From Gracilariopsis chorda (Eukaryota > Rhodophyta > Florideophyceae > Gracilariales > Gracilariaceae): a stretch of DNA of 64,000 bases. The translations under genes and the position numbers were made by a program. Positions 1 to 9,102 of the stretch are shown one piece after another. The notes below the pieces were generated by a model that saw nothing but the letters and a program-made list of their open reading frames with translations, did no database searches and was not told the DNA's origin. The stretch lies in the NCBI GenBank assembly GCA_003194525.1, contig NBIV01000013.1:186001-250000 (forward strand), given 5' to 3'. Every line of letters starts with the position of its first letter. Within the stretch, counting starts at the first letter, position 1.

Positions 1-8
1 GTCATGTC

Positions 9-410
9 ATGGGCGTTGTAGATGCTCTAAATGTGAACGGCCGAATGGGATGGGTTGCAAACACCGGGGAACGCAATCGACGCTACTGGATGGAATGGGT
101 GAACATTCTGCTTTGCTTCTTGTTATCGTTCATGATCGTGTTCAGGCTCGTCGCATTTCTGGCTCAGGGTGGTTGCGCACCGTGGGACACTCTTGGGTCA
201 GTTTCCTTTGGAAGCTACATCTTGATGAACATGTACCCTATGGCAAGTATCTCCCTGAACGAACGACTGAGTTCTGCCTCCGACGAAGAAAAGGAGCATA
301 AGCCTCTTTCGTTCCCTGTGCCTCATTTAATCTCCATTGGAACCATAATTGGTGTCGGATATCTTGCTACTTGGGCCAAGACACCGTGCGGACTCCGCTC
401 TACGGCCTAA
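9..410 (+). CDS. Possible 3' fragment of a membrane protein (TLC-like?)
   Basis: An open frame enters near the window edge and ends at a TAA at about 410; the frame is also open upstream of the ATG at 9, so this may be the last exon of a gene that starts outside the window. The translation has a hydrophobic stretch at about residues 30-52, a second weaker one at about 64-84, and a charged tail. The order N-x-LL...F...FR followed by ...LMN-Y resembles the last two helices of TLC-domain lipid-sensing or ceramide-synthase-like proteins, but this is only a pattern impression. It lies next to degenerate repeat DNA, so it could also be chance. Low confidence. Confidence 0.25.
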   Translation: MGVVDALNVNGRMGWVANTGERNRRYWMEWVNILLCFLLSFMIVFRLVAFLAQGGCAPWDTLGSVSFGSYILMNMYPMASISLNERLSSASDEEKEHKPLSFPVPHLISIGTIIGVGYLATWAKTPCGLRSTA

Positions 411-1693
411 GAACCGACATGCTGACGTTAAGATTTGGCACTTTCAAGATGAACATACCTGTATTTTACGGTCCGACGGTCCTCACTGTTCTAACATAGA
501 TAGATATTCACCGTTTCGGCGGTCTAACTGCATTTAAGAGTTGGCACATCCCTGCAGTGTATGTACTACGACATGTAGAGTTGCCAGCTTTAATTTTGTG
601 CTTCTATAGAGCTTTTAAATGGTAAATGCCACCGAAGGTATGGAAAGTTTCAGGAGTTTTTCCTGGTCCTCCGAATTCAAGCAGTTCTGGCGGATCTCGT
701 GGTCTGGGAGTCGCCTCTGCAGCAACTGCACGTGGAAGCAGTTAATCGCATAGGCACATTCATGCTGAAACTGATAACTATGGGTATCAAAATGGTGCTT
801 GCTTCTTGGTTACAATTGCTGTGATTCCTAACCGGGACAAGTGTCATCATTGAGTTTCACACCTAAATGAAACGCCTTGTGCGAATGTATGTATGTATGT
901 ATGTATGTTTACGGGCGCACGCCATTAATTCCAACAGCGTGGTAGGAACTCTTGTTGACGAATTCCTCTCTCCGCAAGAATTCCAACAACCCTTCCGGCC
1001 ATTTCGTACGAATGTAAAAGCTTCTAGAGGCTCACATCCCGAAATATTTATCCAACTTCTCCCATCTCTGAAGAACGTTTAGCCATATGATAAATCATCT
1101 TAGACGCTCCTCTTCATATCGGACAAGCTTATCTTTGGACGTTTTGCGCTCAATACACCCTGTTCCGATCTCAAAGTGTCTCCAGTAAAGAAATTCTCTA
1201 TGTCAAGGAACACGCGATAAATTTCTTAGGGCACTGGTGCATGATGCTTGCTACGCTTTTTTCCCTCGATAAAGTTGTTAGTGTTTTTGTGGGCCGTGTT
1301 CTTCATTCTGAAGACACAGCAAGAAAGAGTAGCTTAAGAGTTTCTTCATCAAAAGTATGGGACAAAACGAGTGCTCCTTCCGAAGAAAAGCCAGAGCGAT
1401 CTATCTCCCGAGTCTCGCTTCGCTGTTTTGGATATCTAGACACTAGGTGCGGCTCCAAGGAACGCAACACAATGCAGAGTGCTGAACGTAAGGAACTATC
1501 CGGCGTAGTGTGGCAATGTGTCTTATTGGTTCCCTATTTCTTCCCAGTCTACGTTGCAGCACTTCTTCTTTAAAAGAGAACTGCAATTCGCTGATTGGAC
1601 CTCTTCGTCATCTGACTGGGTAACGTCCCGAACAGAGCCTCTCTTTTCAAGTCTCGGAATTTGCGTCCCTGGTATCATGTTCTGCGTTTACCC
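411..1693. other. Non-coding stretch with degenerate repeats
   Basis: No supported gene. It holds an ATGT microsatellite at about 888-908, a dispersed repeat fragment (listed separately) and short random frames. Base composition is balanced and unlike the GC-rich promoter blocks elsewhere in the window. Confidence 0.5.
885..1010 (+). repeat. Dispersed repeat fragment (YVCLRAH family, copy 1)
   Basis: An ATGT microsatellite runs into the motif TGTTTACGGGCGCACG and then an open frame reading YVCLRAHAINSNSVVGTLV. A related frame (YACLWAHSIDSEGMVGAL) lies on the minus strand at about 54.95-55.05 kb, and the TGTTTACGGGCGCAC junction recurs on the minus strand near 35.01 kb. About 10 of 21 residues match between copies 1 and 3. 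This is a dispersed repeat of unknown class, perhaps an end of a retroelement. Confidence 0.55.
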
Positions 1694-2378
1694 AGGGTAA
1701 AGGGTTAGATTGCTAACCTTCTTACACTGAACAAGGAGGACCAATCATATCGTTTCGGAAAGCGGAAGTTACTACGTAGGGCACAACCCGAAGCTTTATC
1801 CGGTTGCTATGCACCTACTGTACACAGAAAGCCGTCACAGTGCGACTGCAACACACACGCTACCAATGATGTGGAACATTTTGTGCTGCGTTGCGCCAAG
1901 CGGACGGAATCTAGAAGACGCGAGCTCCCTGCTCCTGCAGAAAGGAGAGGTAAGACTTTAGCGGAGATAGTCCGCCAGTGGCTACAAAAGTTGTTAGCTT
2001 TCCTGAGGAGAGAGAGGTTTTTCACATGAGAAACCCTTATCAACATGCCGTAATCAGGCATGCTGAACCCACAATAAAGAAGGTGGATGACAGCTACGAC
2101 GGTACCATACGCATGTGGTTGAGAAAATCTTACACCAATCTAACCACGACAGCAGAAACCATCAATGGGATACAAATCCATATCAGCAGGGTGTATCAAC
2201 CCATTTATGACGCTGCGCCCCCCTGGGTCTGCGTCATGCATAACTTGATACGCAGATTCAAATCTAATAGCGCTCGAAGGCCTACTGAATCCCAGACATC
2301 CCAGATGGTTGTAAAACAAAAGCAATCGCATTGTTCGATCAATGTAACTATTGCGACGTAAACAAGGGTAAAGGGTTA
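1694..2378 (+). mobile_element. 5'-truncated LINE (family I) with target-site duplication
   Basis: A single stop-free frame from about 1760 to 2029 encodes the C-terminus of a non-LTR retrotransposon ORF2. It shows the usual leader A-L-S-G-C-Y...HRK and the zinc-knuckle pattern C-x-C-x11-H-x4-C (Cys codons 1841 and 1847, His 1877, Cys 1892), then a basic tail ending at the TGA at 2027-2029. The 3' UTR contains a hairpin (stem 2041-2049 with 2057-2065). The segment is bounded by perfect 14-bp direct repeats AGGGTAAAGGGTTA at 1694-1707 and 2365-2378, which look like a target-site duplication. A second copy lies inverted at 34.06-34.33 kb. The reverse transcriptase and endonuclease parts are absent, so this copy cannot move by itself. 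Confidence 0.75.
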
Positions 2379-3154
2379 CCAGGGTATCTCAACATGACAT
2401 CGGCTGATGACGCATCACGGCCAAGGACCCGTCCAAGACTTTCATGGCTTTTCCAGGAACGCAGAAGATAATCTATTTGGCAGCGGAATGAGCAGCGGGC
2501 GTCGATCAGACCACGTCTGGCGGTGCTCACGTTGTTGCCAGGCTACCAGTTGCTGGCCGCGGAAGCATCGGCACCCGCTTTCCAAAACGATCAGCCGCGC
2601 CGGGCAGTCTGCGTTTTGTTTCAGTCTTCAGTCTGCGTTGTGTTTTCCCACCCTCCCAGTCTTGGAATTCCCTGGGCACCTCGTCCTTCTAGGACACTGG
2701 TGTTTGTGTTTCAGTTCTGCTGATCACAAGGAGTGATTATTTCTACCCTTCATACCTGACCAAAAAGTAGAGATCGAGCAAAGCTGTCTTGGATCATCAA
2801 GTAAAACAGTCTTACAAAGCTTCGAGTTGGAAAGTTTCAACCTGAATGTTATTTGCATTAATTGCAATTCCCGAAAAAGCTACCAAATTAGCGCGCCCGT
2901 GCTTCCTCCAGAGCAGCCCCTTGGCATGCGGCATGTCTGGAGTCCGGGGCTGCTGGCTGCATTGTGTGTTCAGTCCAGTGAGTGAGGGCTTCTCTCCCCC
3001 GACCAAGTTCGCCGTACAAACCACACTCCTTTCTCTCTTAAGCCAGCGTGTTGATCCCGAACAAAGACTGTCTTGAGACGAAAGCGACGCGGGCGAAAAT
3101 CTGAATACAGCGTTTTATAAAGGAAGCTATTAGTCACTTGAGAACTTTCGAAGT
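2379..3154. other. Non-coding stretch upstream of Rpn7 gene
   Basis: No gene recognised. Short frames on both strands have no conserved look. The last 150-200 bases presumably hold the Rpn7 promoter; I see no clear TATA box. Confidence 0.45.
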
Positions 3155-4391
3155 ATGGCAGAGGAAGGCATTGCACAAGATGAGAATCTCAGACTCGCTG
3201 AGTTGAGGTTTAAAGCTTCGAGGGGTGATGCAGACGCCGTTGCTACACTTAAGAAGGATATGATCGATCGAAAAGCGATCAACCTGTACTTACAGGTTGC
3301 AACTGAACTGGTAAGGAATTGTCGCGTGTAGACGTTTGCGATATTGAATGCCTCTGCATCATTCTCGACTACCTAACATAAGATGTCATGAAATAATTGT
3401 GTAGGATTGGCCCAAAGATGCAGCAATTCAATCATCAATGGAAACAGAAATCGCGAAAGAACTGGAAGGGCTCGATGCCAAGGTTAAGGATGCAGAGGAA
3501 AATGCAGGTGAATCGGAAGTCCGTGAAGCATTGCTAGCACGTGCGAAGTTCTTCGCTCGCATTTTTGATAGAGAGAAGGCTGAAGAGGCCTTCGAAAAGA
3601 CTTTTACTGCCACGGTTGGAACCGGTCAAAAGATTGATATCGTGTTGACCATGATCAGAATGGGGCTAGCTGCAATGGATTACAAAGGGGTAGCTAAGTA
3701 TATCGCAAGAGCCAAGGATTTAGTTGAAAAGGGTGGTGATTGGGAACGACGTAACCGACTGAAAGTGTATGAGGCCACTTATCTGGTTTCGAGGCGAGAC
3801 ATCAAGGGAGCTGCTCACTTGTTTCTTGACTCTCTTCAGACATTCTCAGCTACGGAGCTCTGCGACTACAAAAAGTTCGTGTTCTACACTGTCATCACGT
3901 CCATGGTCTCAGTGGATCGACCTACTCTGAAGAGCAAAGTTGCTGACGCACCGGAAATATTATCAGTTGTATTGGAAGACCAGATCCTCAACGAATTTCT
4001 TTCTGCACTCGTAGACTGTGACTATAAGAGGTACACGGCTACTCTACCTGATATTCTGGACATCATAGGACAAGACAGATACTTGTCAACTCACCGAAAC
4101 TACATCGGAAGGGAGTTAAGGGTTGTGTCCTACACACAGTTCCTGTCAAGCTATCAATCCGTAACACTGGCGGCCATGTGCAGAAATTTTGGAGTTGGAA
4201 CAGAATATATGGATAGAGAACTATCCCGCTTCATCGCTGCTGGAAGACTGAATTGCAAGATCGATATGGTTGGAGGCGTTGTAGAAACGACCAGGCCTGA
4301 CGCTAAGAACGCACTATACCACAACACTATCAAACAGGGAGATGTTCTCCTCAATCGAGTTCAGAATCTCTCTCGAGTCATTGACATTTGA
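3155..4391 (+). CDS. PSMD6: 26S proteasome regulatory subunit Rpn7 / PSMD6
   Basis: Non-ATPase lid subunit of the 19S regulatory particle, acting in ubiquitin-dependent proteolysis. Two exons: 3155-3310 (52 codons, from MAEEGIAQDE) and 3405-4391, joined by a 94-nt GTAAGG...GTAG intron in phase 0. The product is 380 residues, close to the family length of about 390. The N-terminal half is the helical-repeat region; the C-terminal PCI domain includes REL-x-VVSYTQFLSSYQS, FGVG-x-x-YMD-x-ELSRFIAAGRL and the end RVQNLSRVIDI, all hallmark Rpn7 blocks. The first in-frame ATG after the promoter is used, and the protein reads through the splice without frame error. It converges with RPB9 on the other strand 120 bp downstream. 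Identification is secure. Confidence 0.95.
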
Positions 4392-4511
4392 ACGTAGTTG
4401 TCGCGGTACCCATGATGCGAGTTTCTGTTCCACTAAGTTTCGCCGTATTCTTGGGGGCATGTATAATGTCGTTCCAATTATGGCAACATTAAGCTGTGGT
4501 AGGCCAACAGA

Positions 4512-5017
4512 TCACTCGTCGCTTGAAAGCCATCTATTACCGCAGTTGACACATACGAAAATGAGAACAAGTGCCTCGTCGTTCTTTCCCACCGGACTCT
4601 GGTAATAAACGGCTTGCTTTCCCTGACATTCGGGACAGTTCGCGTTGAAGGTGCGAGGGAGCGTTTTGTCTTCAAGCACATCATATGTTATCGCCATTTT
4701 TTCACTGCGCGACAACAGATGATAGTACGAAAGGAAAGGCACAAAGAGATAACAGCGTTGTGAAAGCACACCGAGTCGTTAGTATCAATTCCAATAAACC
4801 AAACTTCAGGCAAGGAGTTGAATACGAGCTAGACGTACTTAGCGGTATGTACAATCACATTCTTATGAATAGGGTACGTAACTTCCGAAACATCTTCGAA
4901 GTAAGTGCAGTTTCGGCAGACGTACTTCAAGACTTTACGTCCGGTGCTGCGTCTTTCTTTGACGTCTTCTTGTGGGTAAAGCATATTCTGACAAGAGGTA
5001 CAAAATCTAACTGGCAT
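4512..5017 (-). CDS. RPB9: RNA polymerase II subunit RPB9
   Basis: Small zinc-binding Pol II subunit that affects start-site choice, elongation and fidelity. Two exons on the minus strand: 5017-4839 and 4704-4512, separated by a 134-nt intron (donor GTACGT at 4838, acceptor GCAG at 4705). The joined protein is 123 residues. Zinc ribbon 1 uses C6, C9, C34 and C37; zinc ribbon 2 uses C83, C86, C111 and C114. The linker contains LEDKTLPRT, matching the family's DPTLPRT-type motif and separating it from RPA12 and RPC11, which carry a catalytic acidic hairpin motif not seen here. Reading past the donor hits a stop after 62 codons, so splicing is required. A G12 run (C12 on the coding strand) lies 95 bp upstream. 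Confidence 0.92.
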
Positions 5018-5703
5018 TATGAGAGTGTTTTTGTAGTCGATATAAACTCCAGTTACGAACTCAGGCCACGATATATATTAAGAGATTTATGTTGTTGAAG
5101 GCTGGGATCAAGGGGGGGGGGGGTGGTTTGGAGACTGAAGAGTCTCCCCTTTCAGACTGCCCGGTTCAAGTTCAGAGGGTTGTTCTTGTCTTGTACCTTG
5201 TTCTCCAAAAACTGTCAAATATTTGTACAAAGGGCATCTTACATTTAGTGCAACTTACAACTTTCTTTTTTATTATTTACGCTTGCAACCTGGGTTTTGA
5301 ATTCTTTTTACTGAGGGGTTCCCGCACCAATGCTGTTATGATAATCTTATGTCTCTCTCTTTCTCTCTCCGTGGTCTGCGGATAGAAAGCCAACCCTAAC
5401 TTTTCAGGAATCTCACCTTATCTATCTTGTAATCTTAGTGCAGGATGACCAAGCAAGTTTCTCGCCTTTTTGCGCAGAGAGGACTTTAGATACTTCGAAC
5501 TGAGAACTCACGATTTACAAGTGAAAGAAGGCTAAGAGATACTGATCGCATAGTAAAAAGACTTCTGTAGTTCAGCAAAGCAAAGTATTTACGACGCACT
5601 CGAAAGACATGTCGATCTTCGAAGCACCCGTTTTGGTCTATGATACTTCAGGAGCACAGAGCCTCCCAGTTCCGTAAAATAAATACCATATGTGGTTCAT
5701 GCC
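5018..5703. other. Intergenic region between RPB9 and condensin genes
   Basis: Contains the RPB9 promoter side with a G12 run at 5112-5123 (poly-C on the RPB9 sense strand) and the 3' flank of the condensin gene. AT-rich with CT-repeat-like stretches (about 5350-5372). No gene seen. Confidence 0.5.
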
Positions 5704-8547
5704 TCAGTCAATCTCAATCAGTTCAATCCTCTTCTTTCTTGTTCTCTTTGGATACTTCTTAGGTACTGGAACCTCTTGGCTGTCTACGTCAAAAACGAAG
5801 TTGGGATCATCGTTTTCGTTTTCCTTCTGCCCTATATTGGGATCTGCAGCTCTCTCTTTGTCATGTTTCTTTTCCGAATTGGCTGTCTTCGCTTCATTGT
5901 TTCGTCGCTCACTTTCAGTTTCGTAGAAATCTGAAGGGCTAGGTAATTCAGAAGCAGTGTTCGCGTGCTGTTTTCCTTCGACTGGAAGACGCGAAGGTTT
6001 CGGCGGAGGTGCGGTGGCTTCTGAGGCCTCATCAACAGGAGAAGAAGATTCAGAAGTTGGTGCTGTTCTATTTGTACTCTCGTCATCAGCTACTTTTTGA
6101 GAGCTGTCGTCAGCCGCCTCCAATACAGCGTCCAAGCGGTCCTGAAACCTTTTGATGAGGGTGATAGCTCGACGATCTTCACAGTCTTTTTGCGCAACCT
6201 TCGTTAGCTTCCGGATTAGATGTAGCTTATCACAATTCTCTGGCTTCCACTGAAATCGGAAGTTAGATAGAATTCGTGAATAGATTCGACAAACTTCATC
6301 ATCACCCCTCTCACCAGCATCAATAAGCTCGTTCAAAACAATTTCAGACAATCTTTCATGGATAAGATCTGCTGGCCGTCCGACGCACTCGGTCCTCTCT
6401 CCTGTTGGAGCCAAAGATGGATTTGTGAGATGCAGTACGAATTGGGCAACTTGAACGACGTTGACCGTGACTAGAGGGCTTGACTCCGGGGCATCAATAA
6501 GCAACTGACAGGTTGGTTTGAAGGCGTCCTCCAGAAGGACTCTATTAAGTGACGATGCCGAAGAAAACGCTGGGAAGAAGAGGGAGAGACATTGCCTTAG
6601 CAGTTCATCTTCTTCTGTGATCGGGTTGTGATAAATAATAAGCAGTTGAGAAAGCAACTTCGGAGTTGGACGAATTCGCCTCAAGAACAGAAGTCTTGAC
6701 AAGCCTTGAGCGGCCGCAGTCCGAATGCTCGCATCTGCATCGGTTAGGCCTTGTGACAGGACTTTGACAGCCTCATCATCCACAGTTGCAACAACCTCGT
6801 CATCCATATCACCCCTGAAATCGAACAGCATTAGGAAGTCAGCCAGAACTTTCATTGCCAGTTCCTGTATCCTCGGTACGTCCTTCTTACACGATTGAAC
6901 AAATAACGGCATTTTAGAACGCGCTTCATCGCCGGATCCATCAAGCAAGCAGTAAAGCGCCAAACACTCTAGTGCATCCTTTCGAATACTCTCATCTTCG
7001 CTCAGGATATGTGGCAAAGCAGCGAGCTGCAACATGTTCATACAGAGCACAACTGAAGAGGCAGTGCTTGCTTCGCAATGTGGTGCGATTCGAAGCATTT
7101 CCAGACATACATTGAGAGATCGACACCGTCTCCACTCCTGCAATTCGCCACTTTCATCCAACGCATCGGTGGCATTCTCTGACTGTAGCAGGATATCATT
7201 TCGCAGAATCTCAAGAACAATTTGCAAAGTTGCATTGGCATCAAGCATGACAATACGAAGGGCACGAACAGCACTAGGGACAACCTCTTCACTGGTTTGC
7301 TTGTTCGCAATAAAACCGGTTCGTAGCACTTTTTCGAGAGCAACACGCCCAACCTCATCGGAAATATCCACCGCGCGACAGAGATCTAGCAAATGACGGA
7401 TTGCAAACTTATCAACTGCATAATATCGAAGGACATCAGCATACACAGTCGTTGTTGGCAGGAATCTCTGTAAATATGTTTGCGCATTCTTCGTGTGTGA
7501 CATTGCTCGCAGGATGAGAACATCAGCGCTGCGCATATTATTGACATCAATTTGTATCGCATCAACAAGAGGGCGACATCTCTCAGAAACAAACACGAAC
7601 CGAAGGGCCTGCAGTACCTCTTCCTCAAAGTCTTGCGCCCCTAGTAGCTCAACAAGTTCGAAAACGTTTCCCTGACAAGCTCCATCCAACCATCCGCTTA
7701 GAAGCAATTGCTGTTCACAAGTGTCTCTGACAGTTGCTGACCGGTCTCGTAGCCCTGTTGATAGAATAAAAACCCGCTCGTCGAGTGATAGGTGGTTTGG
7801 GTGAAGCTTCTTAGCGAGAATTCGATAAACGGAAGCACGAATATCCTCGTTTACGTCTCGTATCCTTGCTACCACTGAAGGGATTGTGTGCTCCGTAAGG
7901 GCGATGGCGTTTAATGCAGCTTTTCGGACGGCAGCGCTACTATCCAGAGAAACCATTTCCAAGAGCCTTGTGCAGAATATGTCATCGTCAGGGATTCCTG
8001 AAGTCTGAATTCTACAAAGCGCACCTGCAGCAGCTGCGCGCACGCGAGGAAGCCTGTCTTGAGAACGATTTATGAGACTTTCGTCCAATAGGTCCCATAC
8101 ACCTTCGGATATATCAGCATTCTCCGGTAGGGCGTTAAGTATTGCTGCTATAATCTGAACGCTTCGGAATCTGACAGCACGGCCAATGGAACTAGATTGA
8201 TGGATGAGGTACGTAAGAAGCAATGAGCAGAAATTCGCAGTTTTGGAGGTGTTTTCTGCGGCGAAGCGAGAAACGAAAACAACCAAACGCTCAACATGGG
8301 GATCGCGAGAAAAAACGAGCAGCAAACGATTTAGAGCGTGAGTGAAAGCGTCAAGGAAGGCTTCAGAATCTAGATTGTAAGCGCGAAGAAGAAGAGACGT
8401 GGCTCGAGGATGGGCTGCTGCAGTGCTCTGTGCCGTGCTGAACGCCTGAGCAACTATGGATGACACATTCTCTCCAATCTTTCTTGACGAAGGCATGGCT
8501 GATGAAGAGGTCCAAGCTGAGAATACATCACGCACAATATCTTCCAC
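5704..8547 (-). CDS. NCAPG: Condensin complex subunit 3 (CAP-G family)
   Basis: HEAT-repeat subunit of condensin, which with SMC2/SMC4 compacts mitotic chromosomes. The single long frame gives about 947 residues against about 1000 in animals. Family blocks are visible: VRFRSVQIIAAILN, the D-RLPRVRAAAAGALCRIQ repeat, RIRDVNEDIRASVYRILAKKLHP, and GLRDRSATVRDTCEQQLL-x-GWL, all in the N-terminal half. The C-terminal ~150 residues are charged and disordered (Ser/Glu/Lys rich) and end in a basic KYPKRTRKKR cluster. The 5' end is uncertain: the frame opens with GTG at 8547, the nearest ATG is at 8496 (residue 18), and an in-frame TGA lies just upstream. Either translation starts at 8496 or a short upstream exon is missed. 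Confidence 0.9.
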   Translation of the reverse strand: MEDIVRDVFSAWTSSSAMPSSRKIGENVSSIVAQAFSTAQSTAAAHPRATSLLLRAYNLDSEAFLDAFTHALNRLLLVFSRDPHVERLVVFVSRFAAENTSKTANFCSLLLTYLIHQSSSIGRAVRFRSVQIIAAILNALPENADISEGVWDLLDESLINRSQDRLPRVRAAAAGALCRIQTSGIPDDDIFCTRLLEMVSLDSSAAVRKAALNAIALTEHTIPSVVARIRDVNEDIRASVYRILAKKLHPNHLSLDERVFILSTGLRDRSATVRDTCEQQLLLSGWLDGACQGNVFELVELLGAQDFEEEVLQALRFVFVSERCRPLVDAIQIDVNNMRSADVLILRAMSHTKNAQTYLQRFLPTTTVYADVLRYYAVDKFAIRHLLDLCRAVDISDEVGRVALEKVLRTGFIANKQTSEEVVPSAVRALRIVMLDANATLQIVLEILRNDILLQSENATDALDESGELQEWRRCRSLNVCLEMLRIAPHCEASTASSVVLCMNMLQLAALPHILSEDESIRKDALECLALYCLLDGSGDEARSKMPLFVQSCKKDVPRIQELAMKVLADFLMLFDFRGDMDDEVVATVDDEAVKVLSQGLTDADASIRTAAAQGLSRLLFLRRIRPTPKLLSQLLIIYHNPITEEDELLRQCLSLFFPAFSSASSLNRVLLEDAFKPTCQLLIDAPESSPLVTVNVVQVAQFVLHLTNPSLAPTGERTECVGRPADLIHERLSEIVLNELIDAGERGDDEVCRIYSRILSNFRFQWKPENCDKLHLIRKLTKVAQKDCEDRRAITLIKRFQDRLDAVLEAADDSSQKVADDESTNRTAPTSESSSPVDEASEATAPPPKPSRLPVEGKQHANTASELPSPSDFYETESERRNNEAKTANSEKKHDKERAADPNIGQKENENDDPNFVFDVDSQEVPVPKKYPKRTRKKRIELIEID

Positions 8548-9102
8548 AATGTGTGATATGCAAACGCCTTTGACTACGTTTCAGATAAGGACCCAAGAAC
8601 AGAAACCAGACACTTTCTTCCATCTGGTGTTTGAAGTTTTAAATACGTGTTCAGATTTCGAATTCAAAACCGTCGCGCTGTGCTTTCACAGACGTACCTT
8701 AGTAGCACAGGTTACCCCAATATGGCCAAAGACATAAGACACCGTGAAAGGATACCCAGAGGTGTTGATCCTGTTGAGTCAAGATCAAACTCCACGATAT
8801 AGCGGTCGTCCGCGCTGTACAGAGATAGCTGGGGAATATGTACTGCTACCTTCGTACCAGCTATAGATAGCTCTGAAACAAAGAAAGGGAACAAGCGATA
8901 GACGGCGGCATTTATCGAGCTCTTGGGATTCTGACTTCTGGAGAGTTGAGAAAACGCTGCTTCTCTCTTAGCGCTGTCATATACAAAGGTATCATCAGTT
9001 TTTGGTTATCGTTGTGGTTTTGGCTGTTTTCGCTTGTTCTTCAGCTTTCCGCTTTACTTAACGGAAAGGATACGGGTCTGACCGATTGTACTACTTTTTC
9101 CA
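8548..9102. other. Divergent promoter region (condensin / NSUN)
   Basis: Head-to-head spacer of about 550 bp. A donor-like AAG-GTACGT occurs on the minus strand near 8700, which could belong to an untranslated or short coding exon of the condensin gene, but I could not build a frame-consistent exon. No TATA box recognised. Confidence 0.4.

Noticed and set aside
867-1082. 71-codon frame as an independent gene
   Set aside because: It begins in a microsatellite and matches a dispersed repeat elsewhere in the window, so it is treated as repeat DNA.
8712-8894. Minus-strand 60-codon frame in the condensin/NSUN spacer
   Set aside because: It looks mildly protein-like, but I could not join it to the condensin frame with consistent splice phases and it matches no family.
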